Below, piece by piece: positions 1 through 11,838 of a stretch of DNA of 64,000 bases. Positions within the stretch are counted from its first letter, which is position 1. Every line of letters begins with the position of its first letter. The notes beneath the pieces were generated by a model. The model saw nothing but the letters and a program-made list of their open reading frames with translations, was not told where the DNA came from and made no database searches. The position numbers and the translations under genes are program-made. The DNA is from Euclidia mi (taxonomy: Eukaryota > Arthropoda > Insecta > Lepidoptera > Erebidae), in the NCBI GenBank assembly GCA_944739405.2, contig OX123193.2, positions 13,380,519-13,444,518 on the forward strand. The letters run 5' to 3'.

Positions 1-592
1 ATCATATAAGAAAAATATTTTTAATAAATTTAAAGTTACTACCCCTTACTCTTGAACGCGTAAAGATATTAAATTCAAATTCATAGCAAATACTCAAGTA
101 TATAACACCGTTAGGCTGTAACAAAATCAAACTTCTATGTCTACGCAATCAAAAAAAAGAGCAATTTAATCATATTTTCAAACTCGCAACTACTCGCAAG
201 GGAATCAAAACCTACAGGGTTCTTTCCGTGAACTCAAAATCTTGAAATTTGGTACGAAGCAACGTCTTATATCACTTATAAAGGAAAAATTGCGAAAACC
301 GTAATTTTTTAGTTACAGCATATAAAAAAATATTTTTAATAAATTTAAAGTTACTACCCTTTTCTCTTGAACGCGTAGAGGTATTAAATTGAAATTCATA
401 TCAAATACTCAAGTATATAACACCGTTAGGCTGTAACGAAATCAAACTTCTATGTCTACGCAATCAAAAGAAAGATCATCATATTTTCAAACTCGCGACT
501 ACTCGCAAGGGAATCAAAACCTACAGGGTACTTCCCATGAACTCAAAATCTCGAAATTTGGTACGAAGCAACGTCTAATAGCCCAGATAAAG
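1..592 (+). repeat. Satellite array, two monomers, left edge of window
   Basis: Two consecutive monomers of about 315 bp; the landmark cttgaacgcg falls at 51 and 366. They match the array at 61770-64000. The first resembles monomer type A of that array (ttactcttgaacgcgtaaag), the second resembles type B. The array runs off the left edge and stops near 585-592, where the sequence changes to a LINE-type tail. There is no coding potential. Confidence 0.92.
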
Positions 593-675
593 GATGCGGA
601 AGGCTGAGGACCGTGTGCTGTGGTGCGTGTTGGGAGAGGCCTATGTCCAGCAGTGGACTGCGATAGGCTGATTGA
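591..675 (+). mobile_element. LINE 3' tail fragment
   Basis: It contains gggagaggcctatgtccagc followed by a cagcagtgg motif and ends in a gataggctga-type tail. I know this kind of sequence from the 3' ends of lepidopteran non-LTR elements. A related motif closes the RTE-type LINE at 7205-7245 (reverse complement). It sits exactly where the satellite array breaks, so it probably inserted into the array. Confidence 0.7.
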
Positions 676-778
676 GATTTCAAATAATTACACAGTCTTC
701 AAACCTTTTTGCTAATTATTCTGTACTTTATCAGTATTTTTGTAACGGATTTCTAGTAGTCACTAAAAACATTGATTT

Positions 779-930
779 AAATTTTTCCTTTATAAGTGAT
801 ATAAGACGTTGCTTCGTACCAAATTTCAAGATTTTGAGTTCACGGAAAGAACCCTGTAGGTTTTGATTCCCTTGCGAGTAGTTGCGAGTTTGAAAATATG
901 ATTAAATTGCTCTTTTTTTTTATTGCGTAG
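779..930 (-). repeat. Inverted satellite fragment
   Basis: About 150 bp of the satellite monomer in reverse orientation, including the reverse complement of ggtacgaagcaacgtcttat and of gcaactactcgcaaggg. With the forward copies at 1-592 it forms an inverted repeat around a spacer of about 190 bp. Confidence 0.9.
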
Positions 931-937
931 TGTAGTC

Positions 938-1000
938 ACCACTACTCCGCGAGCAATCAATTAGTAGCTAGTACTTATTGATTGCTCGTGGAGTAGTGGT
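938..1000. repeat. Near-perfect hairpin at the edge of duplicated block A
   Basis: Left arm 938-960 (accactactccgcgagcaat, then caa) pairs with 978-1000 across a 17-bp loop; 22 of 23 positions pair. The right arm also occurs in copy B of the block (40880-40903), but the left arm does not, so the left arm looks like an inverted copy added only in block A. Confidence 0.88.
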
Positions 1001-3812
1001 TTACTTGGTGAACCCGTTTAGCCCTACACGGGTTTAATGTCAACACGTGTCATCTTTTTGTTTTCGTAAAATAGATATTCGTACATGTATATTAACATAA
1101 ATACATAAGTACACAGCAGCCAAAATCATGATCTTCGGCAGTGTGCTAAAACAATATATAACCTTCTCTTTCTGAGGTGATAAACGTCGCGAATACAATT
1201 CAAGTCTTCTTCATCAGCTGGCAATAAAACAAAAATAAAATTTTGATACCAATTTCAGCGATTGCCGTTTTTGTAAGACATTGCTATGTACAATTAATTG
1301 TACGTCTGCTAGGATTTTATTATTTATAACCTTTGCAACTAATAAAAGAAATAAGACAATCTGTATCTCTCGCTGTCCTGTGCTGAACATACTATGTACA
1401 GGAAGTTCACACAATTTAGGAGAGGCTTATTATACCTCTCCCAAATCGCTTCACAATAGCATTGTGAGCCAAAAGAAGGCTTTTGCCTACTTGTTAACTT
1501 ATAAGCTTATAACACGTTAGTCAGGTTTTTGGTGTTTGGTATAGGCTTTGAAGTAGAGAGTTCCGTCTGTTACCAAAGATGCTCTTGGTTTTGTACATTT
1601 TCCTTAGTCGTTCTTACAACATGCACGGTATGAAATAGTATATCAACACTAATACTCTGTATTTTAATTATAAACAAGAAAGTAATTCCGAAGTTACAAA
1701 ATTGAGTCATTTGGGTTCGTACGCTGCTTCAATAAAATATTAACGAATAGGTATATAAAATCAATTAGAGTTCATTGCACAATATATTAATGTAAATGTT
1801 TCCCCAAACCAAACAGTTCACTGAATATTCAATGTGCTGAGTGCCAACGATTTAATGCCAAGACCATGGTGAAGGTAATTCTGAAAAAAACTTGCAAAAG
1901 AGCTCGAGAAAGGTAATTACACGCCAACTGAACTTCACAAGGTGGATACTCTTTTGAACTTTTTATGTGCATGCCCGTAATGGACATCCAATTTGAAAAA
2001 TTGTATAGTGTAATATGCATTAATTGACTCGCAACGGCATTTCCCTCGAGGTATCTGTGGATTTTACAGACACGTGTCGCCAACTTGGATTTTAAGTCTG
2101 ATGTGATTATGGAGATAATATGTTGGATCTCTTTTCTTTTTATGCTGAAATCCGCGGCGAACATGGAGTAATTAGCCCGCCTGGCGGCATACGTAATTTT
2201 TTATAAGCAAAAATTTACTATTATTGTCCATAACGCTGCTTATGAACTGAAAATTTTAATTACTAGTAAGCGACGACACACGTGTAATAAGCTTTTACCT
2301 AATAAAGGTTTATATCTTCTTTGCCTGGTTTGCCCTCATAAGCTGAAAATTGTGAACAAGAGTCATAAGAAATTAACAATGATTCACCTAAATTGGAATG
2401 CGAAACTGAAGACTCCTATCTCCCAAAATACCATTATGACACAGAAGTGCTTAATAAAATTTAATAAATCGTGACAAGTACTGACCAACTTGGTATTTTA
2501 TCTTTGCGTCTAATTTAATAGGACTAGAATTGGCCAAGTGGAAACACCGAAGTTTTCGTTTAGCTAATTGGTTTCAATTCTTTTATAAAATTCTCCAGTG
2601 CCTTAGAAGGATTTACCCTAACTATAAACTCTCAAAGTTTAGTAGATGCCGTAATTTTTATTTTGTGGAGGAACGGGAACGGTCTTCTTATTCAACCCTA
2701 TTAGTTCTGGTTATTTTCTGTTCGACGTTAAATGCTTGAGAAGTTTTAGCACCCGAGCACTGGTATTTTTTATTTTGGATTTATTGGGCATTCTAAAAAC
2801 CTGTGAAATATATTATTAGGAATAACTTTCTTATGTTCACGTCGGTAACTCAATGCATGTGAATAGAACCAACGATGCTCGCTTCCAATTTCACATTTAA
2901 ATTGAATTAGTTATCACAGACATCTACATTTAACCCAACGAGGCAGTCAATGAAAACTATTTTAATTTATTAAACATAAATAATACGAAATACGAATTCC
3001 GCTCCACAATTAGCAGGATTTGGCAGAATTCCATTTCGCCAGGTCTAACAGATAAAACTCATTAACCGTCCTCAGCACTTTGTTTTAGTTCTAACGGGGC
3101 TAACTAGGCACTAAGTGGAGTATTCCAGACCCCATTATGTGTGATCTATTCAGGACTGTAAGGTGCTTCCACTTGATTTAAGACATTATCCTTATTTATA
3201 GCCTCATGTAATAGTACCTGACCCTTAGATTGTTGAAAATAAACAGATTCAGATCGAGGTATAAATTGTATGATTCAAATAACTAATATATCTAGGCTTA
3301 GAGATTCCCTTGTTTTAAGTTTAATTTCTGGTATTTTAATAATAAATTCTTTTAATACATGTTGGTTAATACGCATTGATACGACGTGATAAAACAGAAA
3401 TTTCTAATAAGAAAGCTAATTACGTATTTTTGTTCTACCCCTCTTTCAATTGGACGTAGTTTCTGAAAAACGTTCCAGCCCACAACCTTACCATTTTGAG
3501 ATAATTGCGATTAAAGTTCAATCTTGTATTACTCTATGAAATTTAATTTTTTAACCACCGATACTTTTGTATGTTCAAGTGGACATGAATTAGATTTAAT
3601 TTGACCCTATTTTAGACTTCCAATGTTACTACTTTTTTCTATATTCATAAAATATGGCTGTGGAACATTTTTGATTTATTGCAATATTCAAGTTACATTC
3701 AAAATTTAAAATTATTCAAAACGTTCCAAATTACATGTATGACAAGGAAAATAATAATAAAACAAGATTAAATAGAAAAAATATATATATTTGTTGTGAA
3801 AAATATCTATGA

Positions 3813-4166
3813 TTAATGTTCTTCTTCATCATCTTCAAAATCAAAGTCTTGTTCACCAGCAAATCCTTCAATATAATCGGGTCCTACCATTCCCTGCAGG
3901 TTTTTATAAAAAGACAAACAATCCTCAGGAATTAGACTAAACATTGACTTTAAGTCGTTTAATTTAGCCTGGGTAATAGGTTTTCCGTTTAGCCAGAGTA
4001 GAATAAGAAGTTCTGAGCTTAAAGGTAGCACACTTCCTTTAAATTTTCGCCCTATGTACAGCTCTTGATATTCCTCAATATCAACAGATCTCATGAAAGC
4101 AGAGTGTATACTATGTCTTATTGCCCAAACAAAACAATATCCTGTATTTGTAGAAGACACATGCAT
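3813..4166 (-). pseudogene. Transposase-like C-terminal fragment, left arm
   Basis: A 117-residue open frame that duplicates, inverted, the protein encoded at 4462-5285. Its first residues (VSSTNTGYCFVW) correspond to VSFTNAGYRFVW of the plus copy. It then jumps directly to the C-terminal stretch starting MRSVDIEEYQELYIGRKF, so this copy has lost the middle of the gene, including the GGQNRN motif. It ends in an acidic tail (DFDFEDDEEEH) that the plus copy shares in shorter form. The frame is open but internally deleted, so I treat it as dead. The family assignment is discussed under the plus-strand copy. Confidence 0.7.
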
Positions 4167-4461
4167 GCCGCAATTATAAAACCAGAGTTGAATTTAGAAG
4201 TCATATCTACTGATATCATATCTGATGTCATATCAGTAGAATTTAGTTTGTCAAATCCATGTCTAAAGGGCCCAAACGAATTGTCAGTAGAAAACTGAAA
4301 CCGATTGATTTCTGAAAAAGAAAATAATTTAAAATTCTAAAGAAGATTCGTCTACACGGCCTATTCTAAAAAATCATTTAAAGTTAGCTGAGTCCTTACG
4401 AGCTCGAATGAATAGTCCGATTGAAAGGGCGAAAGTAGATTAAACATTAGAGTGTTTTGAC

Positions 4462-5285
4462 ATGGAGAAGACGCTGCCTTTATCACGTATTCCAACGAAT
4501 GTGGTATTTCATAAAAGCCAACTCTGGTTTTACTATTGCGGTATTCAGGTGTCTTTTACAAATGCAGGATATCGTTTTGTTTGGGTTGAGGGTCAAGCTG
4601 GTAGGGGCGCCCAAGAAGTTGGTTCCTGTTTGAAAAAAATTATAAACGAAATAATGCGTCCTAATGTTGAATATCTATCATTGTGGAGAGACAGTTCTGG
4701 GGGTCAAAATCGAAACATCAAAATGGTGCTCTTGCTTAAAGTGATTTTAGCCAGCCATTCTTCCTTAAAGTGACTGATTTAAATTTCCTGTAAAGTGGTC
4801 ATACGTTTTTGCCAAATGACACTAACTTTGGTAAAATTGAAAGTCATTTAAAACATTTTCAAAGATTTTACACTGCAGAATATTACGTGAATGTGATATG
4901 ACTTGCACAAAAAGAATCCTCTAGTGCCTATAAAGATGGAAAAAGAAGACTTTGTGAGCACTGAGAAATTAGAAAAATATAACAAACCGAAAGATGTTCA
5001 ATAATAAAGTTAAAGTTAATTGGCTAAAGACACTCTGCTTTCATGAGATCTGTTGATATTGAGGAATATCAAGAGCTGTACATAGGGCGAAAATTTAAAG
5101 GAAGTGTGCTACCTTTAAGCTCAGAACTTCTTGTTCCACTCTGGCCAAATGGAAAACCTATTACCCAGGCTAAATGTAACGACTTAAAGTCAATGTCTTA
5201 TTCCTGAGGATGGTTTGTCTTTTTATAAAAACCTGCAGGGCATGGAAGCACCCGATTATATGGAAGATGATGAAGAAGAACATTA
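4462..5285 (+). pseudogene. Decayed transposase-like gene (DUF7869-type, tentative)
   Basis: Successive frames give a coherent order. YYCGIQVSFTNAGYRFVWVE and SLWRDSSGGQNRN fall in an open frame of 103 residues at 4462-4773. Then come LPNDTNFGKIE near 4815, MEKEDFVSTEKLEKYNK near 4935, and MRSVDIEEYQELYIG to PEDGLSFYKNLQG at 5043-5240, before an acidic C-terminus. The D-x-S/C-GGQNRN signature and the late K-x-N-D-L-K-S segment remind me of the uncharacterised insect family I know as DUF7869, found in transposon-like genes. That naming is from memory. Several frameshifts and stops separate the pieces, so no functional protein is made. Confidence 0.6.
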
Positions 5286-6303
5286 ACCATAGATATTTTT
5301 CGTAACAAATATATATTTTTTTCTATTTAATCTTATTTTATTATTATTTTCCTTGTCATACATGTAATTTGGAACGTTTTGAATAATTTTAAATTTTGAA
5401 TGTAACTTGAATTTTGCAATAAATCAAAAACGTTCCACAGCATTTTTATGAATATTGAAAAAAGTCAAACATTGTCTTAAATAGGGTCAAATTAAAACTA
5501 ATTCATGTCCACTTTAACATACAAAAGTATCGGTAGTTAAAAAATAAAATTTCATAGAGTAATACAAGATTGAACTTTAATCGCAATTATCTCAAAATGG
5601 TAAGCTTGTGGGCTGGAACGTTTTTCAGAAACTGCGTCCATTTTAAACAATAATGTTTCAAGTGGTTTGGAACGTTTTAGTGAAACATTTATTATTACAA
5701 AGGTCGTTCAGATTTAATAAATCAAAAACGTTTCAGTTGAGTTGGAACGTTTTAGTGAAATATATATTTTACTAAGCTCACTTAGATTTTAAAAAATCAA
5801 AAACGTTTCAGATAGCTTGGATCACATTTAAGAAAATTGTTTATGAGTTTTTCTTATATTCGGGTTGTTCCAAACAGCTTGAGCTCTTTTAGTTTAATAG
5901 TTATTACTACTTTCCATACATGTGGGTTGGGTTGCCATATCATAATTTCATTATTAAAATGACAGTAGGGCCACCAAATTTTGACAGTCAGTAAATAGCA
6001 ATCACGTGACTTTTTTGGTATCAATAACTCTATTTTGAACCGATTGTGGGTTGGAACGTTTTTCAGAAACTGCGTCCAATTATGATTAAAATTAATGGTC
6101 CTAATTAACACGTTCGTGACATGCAGTTTCTCAATCTACTGAACTTACTATAGCATTAAAGAACTCTACGACACCTACATAATGTTGTATTTTTATATTG
6201 GATTAATTTTCTAACTCATACAGCCACTTGTATAAACTGCAGTTAATTAAAATATTCAAAGCTTTCATTTAATGCGGCCCGTTCTATATTTCTCATCCGC
6301 AAC

Positions 6304-6640
6304 ACAGAAGGAACCTGACACTTTCAGATATAGTTTACATAGAGCAAACTTCATGAATTTAAAGCAGTTTTTATTACAGCTGTTAGTGTGGGTACACTTC
6401 GGTCGCACTAGAACGGAATGAGGAAAAAGCTTTTAAAACCGATCGTGTTGACGGTTATAAATTTAATTATACCAGAACATTTTCTGGTTTTACGCCGAGA
6501 AATGTCCGCGATTTCACGTTTTTAAATAAAAGTGTTTTAACTGATTCAAAATTTTACACGATTTTCTTTAATCCTTTTTTATTTTTTACATTTACGAGTG
6601 GAATAAAACTTTGCGAAGTATTATCGGTTAGAATTTTATT
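6304..6640. other. AT-rich spacer, nothing recognised
   Basis: No open frame, repeat or RNA signature that I can support. It follows the right end of duplicated block A. Confidence 0.5.
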
Positions 6641-6644
6641 TCTA

Positions 6645-6790
6645 GACTAGTAGGAATTTATTAGATACTAGACGTCGCCAGCGGCTCCGCCCGTATCAAT
6701 TATACATATAAACTTTCCTCATGAATCATTCATCCCCTTATCATCCTCTTAGCGTTATCCCAGTTTCAATCTGGGGTCCGCTTACTAGTC
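6645..6790 (+). repeat. Dispersed repeat, 'gacgtcgccagcggc' family, degenerate
   Basis: It starts with actagacgtcgccagcggct, the same head as the copy at 20303. The downstream half is diverged. This belongs to a class of short lepidopteran interspersed repeats with a head resembling ccagcggcttcacccgcgt. No coding capacity. Confidence 0.55.
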
Positions 6791-7189
6791 TAACCAGATT
6801 TGGCTGAATATTAGCTTGCTAAATATCGAGAGTGTAATCGCGATTTTAATTTTATTGCACTTTTTCTTTGTTTTGCAAATAGCTTGCAGTATACTTATGT
6901 ATCACAATCGGCAAAAACAAAAAAAAACAAGTTTCTTTGAAAATTAAAACATAGAATCGATTGTGATCAAGCGCATTAACTACATAATAAATGGAAATAG
7001 AAAAAATTGTTTGCATTTATAGACGAAAGGTATGTAAGAAATAGTGTGGGGTTTACAAGTAGTTGGTAATAGAGAAAAAGTGATCGGTGTGAACATTGCT
7101 ATTTAATTTTGACACAATTCGACACACTATTCTATATTTAAAATAGATACAATAAGCAATAACTTTATTTTAAATTTACTAATTTCATG

Positions 7190-10100
7190 TTTTTTTTTTA
7201 ATAGCCTGTCTGTGTGTCCCACTGCTGGGCAAAGGCCTCTCCCTTGGACCGCCATGCATCCCTGTCTTGTGGTAAGCTCGTCCAGTCGCTGTCAAATGCA
7301 TCCAGGTCATCCCGCCATCTTCGTTTGGGTCTTCCACGTCGTCGCCGACTGTCATAAGGCACCCAAGTGGTAGCTAGATAGGCTCACCTTTCTGGGTGCA
7401 TACGACAAACGTGTCCGGCCCAATCCCACTTCAGTCTAGCAGATTTTAATCCGACGTCAGCTATGCGTGTTTTGGAGCGTAGCAAAGTGTTTCGAACATG
7501 GTCTGTTCTTTTTACACCAAGAATGCTACGCTCCATCGCCCTTTGGCAAATCTTCAATTTGGACTTCTGGATTTCGGTCAGGGACCATGTTTGGGCACCG
7601 TAGGTTAGGACGGGCAGTATGCACATGTCGACGAGTTTACGCTTTAGTGACAATGAAAGGTTGCCCTTCAAAAACTCTTTCATTGACCAGAAACTCTTCC
7701 AGGCATTTTCGACTCGTCGTGCTACTTCCTTGTCTTGCCTGTTACTAAAAGAGACAATCTGGCCTAAGTAAATATATTCGTCGACATAATGTATAGTCTG
7801 CCCGTCTACCGTGACCCTACGTTTCGTGCTGTTGGTCATTACCTGAGTTTTTGTCCGGTTCATCAGAAGTCCAACTTGAAGACTTGCAGAGATGAGCATT
7901 AGCTCGAGTTCCGAGGCCGAAGGGGAAAAGAGAACAATGTCGTCGGCGAACCGAAGATTTGTTAGTCTTTTGTCGCCGACCACAATGCCGGCGTGCCACA
8001 ATGCGGCACATTGCCACAAATCTGCCAGACTACTGATGACTTGTTGGAGGACGCTGGTTAAAAGTTTGGGAGACAACGGATCACCCTGTTTGACACCTCG
8101 TTCTATTTTAAATGTCTGACCAGAGCGTTGAAGCTTGACATCTGCTGTACTATTATTATAGATTGCTTTAATGAGGTTGATATAGATTTGATCTATGTTT
8201 TGGTTCTGTAAGGCGTCTTCTATTGCACTATGTGTAATGCTGTCAAATGCTTTAGAATAATTTACGAATGCTAGATAAAGAGGTTTGTTATATTCTTGGT
8301 ATTTTTCTATTATTTGATTCAGGGTCTGAAGGTGGTCAACAGTAGAGAAGCCGGGTCGAAATGCCGCCTGCTCGAAGGGTTGATGTTGGTCCAGTTGCGC
8401 AGCAATACGATTTTCTATAACCTTGATAAAAGTTTTGTACACATGGGAGATCAAGCTTATAGGCCGGTAATTGCTGATATTGCTTTTATCGCCTTTTTTG
8501 TGCAGAAGGATTATATTTGAATGTCAAAATTTGGTTGGCATGTGGCATTTGTGTAGAATAGTATTGAATAATTGGGATTATACGGCAAGAGTGTCCGTTT
8601 TCCGAATATTAGGGCTGCTGTATTTACACCATCGGTGCCTGGACTTTTACCTAACTTCAGGGTTCGTAGAGCTTTATTGATTTCGTCTTCAGATATTGGT
8701 GCAATTGTAACATTATGTGAGTAATTAACGTTGTGATTGGTTTTGGAACTATCTGAGTACAGAGAAGAAAAATATTTTGTGCATATTTGATTGATGTCGT
8801 CGCGATTGCTTCGTAGAGTTCCATTTTCATCTTTGAGATTTGTGATCCATGATTTGCCTTTACTTATTTCCTGCCTTGCGGTTCTAAGTGACTTGTTTGT
8901 TTTTAATGCTACCGTAATTAGATTTGTGTTGAAATTTCTAATATCTTTTCTAATGCTACGCTTAACTTTTTTGTCTATTTTTCTATATTCTAGTGAACCG
9001 TATTTTAAAGTGCTTCTATTTAGTATCAATGTTTTAGTTGTTGCAGATAGTTTATTTTGGTTCTTCCGTTTTTGAGTAAATTTTTGGCAAGCTGCTGTTA
9101 TGCTGTTCACGATATTGTCGTACTGAGTTTCTGCGTCGTCGACGTAAATATTTAGATTTTCAAATTGGTTTTTTAATTCTAAATTAAAATCTTCAAAATT
9201 TGATGCGAGTGTGTGGCAGTCTACTAGGTTTGTATGTCTTGTGAATGATTTGCTGCGATGAATTTTAAAATTGAAACTAAGTTTTGTTCTAAGTGGTCTA
9301 TGGTCTGAGCTAAATGCAATCCTATTTATTACGCCTACATCTTTAATTATGTTTTGATTTCCAGTGAGAATATAGTCTATTTCGTTCTTTGTATTATTGT
9401 TTGGGGATATCCTAGTCCAACGACGCTGTGGTTTTTTGGGATAGAAGCTATTGCATACTTTTAGATTTTGGCCGAACGCAAATTGGATCAAACGAGTACG
9501 ACGAATGTTACGTTGTCCTATGCCATATGGTCCTATAATATCTTCGTTGTCCAAGTTTTGCCTAGTACCAATTTTTGCATTGAAATCGCCTTATACTATA
9601 TTACACGTGCCTCGATGTTCATCACAAGCCTTGTTTAAAAGTTCATAAAAGTCTTCTGCCTCGTCGTCGCTGTGTGCAGATGTTGGTGCATAGACTTGTA
9701 TTACAGTCAAGGTATTTTTGGCTGTCATTTGAAATTTTAGTACCGCGATCCTCTCGGAATAGCTGCAAAATTGTATGACATTGTCCTTCCACTTTTTAGC
9801 CACCAGAAAACCAACTCCATATTGGCCGCTGGTGGCTCCAAAGTGATAGAATATGGTATGTTCTCTTTCCACAGTATCTTCACTCTTTCTCCTCACCTCC
9901 GACAGCCCGATAATATCCCACTTGAGATTCTATATTGCATTTTCGAGTTCCAACAGTCTTTCTTCTCTAAGTAAAGTGCGAACATTGTACGTCAAAACAT
10001 TTAAATTTTCAGTGTCCATTTTGCGCGCCAGGTCAGTTTGATGGGTTGTACTTAATAACGCCCGGGGATTCTTAGCACCCCTGACTCCAAGGATTATCCG

Positions 10101-10316
10101 ATTTCCGTCATTACCAAGTGCCTCGGAGCTGCCGGGCACTCGGGGCCTAGACGGGGATTTACTCATCCATAGGAAGGTGAGGACCTTAAGCCCACCACGC
10201 TGGTCCAGTCTTGGTGGGTCGCCAGTTTTGCCTCGTTTGTTGTTTAGCAGGGTATACCACGAGCAGGAGAGGTTGTCTTGAGTCCCGTAAGATGGTGTAT
10301 GGGACCCCTTATACCC
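7190..10316 (-). mobile_element. RTE-type LINE with target-site duplications
   Basis: A 3.1-kb element on the minus strand. Identical 12-bp sequences ctaatttcatgt lie at 7179-7190 and 10317-10328, one on each side, which is the expected target-site duplication. A T-run at 7190-7200 is the poly-A tail on the coding strand. The 3' tail contains the complement of cccactgctgggcaaaggcc. The 5' leader (about 10170-10316) is GC-richer. Endonuclease and reverse-transcriptase remnants lie in the order expected for an RTE-like element with a single ORF. The defined ends suggest a near-complete copy. Confidence 0.88.
7384..10166 (-). pseudogene. LINE ORF: endonuclease plus reverse transcriptase, broken
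   Basis: The endonuclease part begins near 10010 with LNVLTYNVRTL and continues through KWDIIGLSEVRR, YGVGFLVAKKW and GDFNAKIG. The reading frame is continuous from 10166 to 8511 except for two in-frame stops, a TAG at 9930-9932 and a TAA at 9591-9593. The linker leads into the first RT block, LKLGKSPGTDGV. A frame change around 8460-8570 leads to 7384-8454 (356 residues), with YSKAFDS at residues 66-72, GVKQGDPLSPKL at 120-131 and FADDI at 169-173. A C-terminal segment of the LTYGAQTWSLT type follows. These are signatures of target-primed reverse transcription. The stops and the frame change make this copy inactive. Confidence 0.88.
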
Positions 10317-10499
10317 CTAATTTCATGTATTATTATAAAATTAAATATACGGCAACACCAGCCTGTTTAAATTCGGGGAATAACGCGAAGACAGTGTGAA
10401 GTATGTATTCGTTTAAAAATATGATTTTGCATCGCATGTAAACCGATTGAGCGGTTTTTATGAATTTATGATTATTGTTTGAAATAGAAATATTATTTA

Positions 10500-10745
10500 T
10501 GATAAGTCAAATCGATTATATCGGTTTAGTAGCGTTTTGTTTAGTCTTTTGTAAATTTTGACTATGATCACACTATGAACTGGCATTGACCTCTTGTTCT
10601 GGAAATTTCGCTGGTCGACACGTTAAATTTCTTGCGCCCACGCAGTTTTGTAAGTTTGCGTGTTGGAATTATATTGATCGCCTTTTGGAAAGCTCGTCCT
10701 AGTAGCTTCGCGAATTGTTTTGTGTTTGTGATAAAAGATAAACTT
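10500..10745 (+). repeat. Dispersed repeat, copy 1 (partner at 14552)
   Basis: The segment gtcaaatcgattatatcgg through the following 110 bp aligns with 14552-14670, including gttttgtttagtct and atcacact. The two copies are diverged after that. The family is unknown; it could be the 5' leader of a LINE. Confidence 0.6.
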
Positions 10746-10749
10746 ATAA

Positions 10750-10970
10750 CCTACTAGAGGACGCCAGCAGCTACGCCTGCATTTTTTTTAAATTTACTCG
10801 TTTTGGCCGATCACGTGGGAATTTCAGGAAATCCCTTCTTAGTGCACCCCTACGGTCCCCAAGGAACATACTTGCCAAATTTCAGCTTCCTGCGCCCAAT
10901 AGTTTCGGCTGTAGCGTGTCTGTCAGTCAGTCAGTAACGCAAGGATTTTATATATTAAGATTGAACATTG
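10750..10970 (+). repeat. Dispersed SINE-like repeat, 'gcagctacgcctgc' family
   Basis: It begins ctagaggacgccagcagcta, passes through gggaatttcaggaaatccct and ggtccccaaggaacatactt, and ends in a cagtcagtcag run. Related copies lie at 21685-21870 (plus), 38560-38695 (minus) and 52265-52410 (minus). This is a common type of short lepidopteran interspersed element. Confidence 0.7.
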
Positions 10971-11838
10971 TAAAATTTATGTGAATCCGTGCACGTGGTT
11001 GATGCCCGACGACTTCGTTGAAGAAAACCCTGATGATTGGACTGGTATTTATAACGATTTGCTTGTTATTTTGGCCAAAATTATGAGTCTAATCTTATAG
11101 GTCCACTCAAGAACATAACCAGGAGACCTAAGGTAAATTTTCTCATGTACCTACCTATTACTTTGAACTCATCGCTGTGCAGTCGCAGTATAAGTGTTTA
11201 AACCTTTGCCCTGGGCTAAGACTGGATGAAATAATCGCTTCCACTGTCTTCTGCAAACTACCCAATTTTAGCCCGGACTCTAAATAATCATACTTATCGT
11301 CATTATTTATATCAGTTGATAAACATAATCATTTATCTTTTAATGTACTTGTTTATGCTGTTCTAAGATATTTTTATTTCTCTGTAAAACATATCCTGAC
11401 ACTGGCCAGTTAGACCACTGTCGCATAAATTAATGTATTTGCCAGATAGCTCAGTCGACGTTGGTTCAAATTTTTTTTAAAGATAAGGCTTATCCAGGAA
11501 TTGTGAAAATGGGTCTTCTCAGTATGCTTTCACACCAGACCGGCTACTCGAAATAAGGCGAATTATGGCTAACATCAGAATATGTAGTACCTAAAACATG
11601 TGACACGAAAACCCTCTGAACTACAGACCTACATATTTGTTAATTTGTTCTCCGTTTATCAAATTATTATAAAGTCTTAATAATTCTTGAAGATTACTAC
11701 ACTGGCATTTAAATATTCCTATTATTTTCAGATCACCTGTCGTGATGTGAAATCAAGCAACACAGACAGATTCACCAGATAGTTTGTAAAGACTTTGGAA
11801 AGAGAGAAAGAGGAAAAGACTGAACAGCTTTAGCAATC
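10971..11838. other. Spacer upstream of the NACHT-like pseudogene
   Basis: No supported gene. A pyrimidine-rich stretch ending ttattttcag at 11723-11732 could be a splice acceptor just upstream of the pseudogene start, but that is only a motif match. Confidence 0.4.

Larger units (their letters stand above)
3450..6079. mobile_element. Inverted pair of decayed DNA transposons
   Basis: The outer ends are inverted repeats of about 36 bp: ttggacgtagtttctgaaaa onward at 3450, and its complement ending at 6079, with two differences. The same end also appears internally at about 5600-5636. The left arm (3450 to about 4200) is largely the reverse complement of about 5040-5640, so two partial copies of one element lie head to head. 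Further lineages of the motif ggaacgttttagtgaaa recur at 5675-5760. AATT lies at both outer boundaries and may be the target-site duplication. Copy B of the flanking block (about 44160) lacks the whole insert. The coding remnants are listed separately. Confidence 0.8.
978..6303 (+). repeat. Duplicated non-coding block, copy A (interrupted)
   Basis: About 2.7 kb that aligns collinearly by eye with 40887-44400. Shared landmarks include acttggtgaacc, cagccaaaatcatgatcttc, aaaagagctcgagaaagg, cctcgaggtatctgtgg, attagcaggatttggcagaa and cacctacataatgttg. The two copies are clearly diverged. Copy A is split by the transposon pair at 3450-6079 and resumes at 6080. No open frame is conserved between copies, so the small frames here are not supported as genes. 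It could be a segmental duplication or two copies of an unrecognised large non-autonomous element; a shared end near ccgttctatattt supports the second reading. Confidence 0.85.

Noticed and set aside
4200..4245. Additional hairpin around tactgatatcatatctgatg
   Set aside because: Arms short and imperfect, at the junction of the inverted transposon pair; not counted with the near-perfect hairpins.
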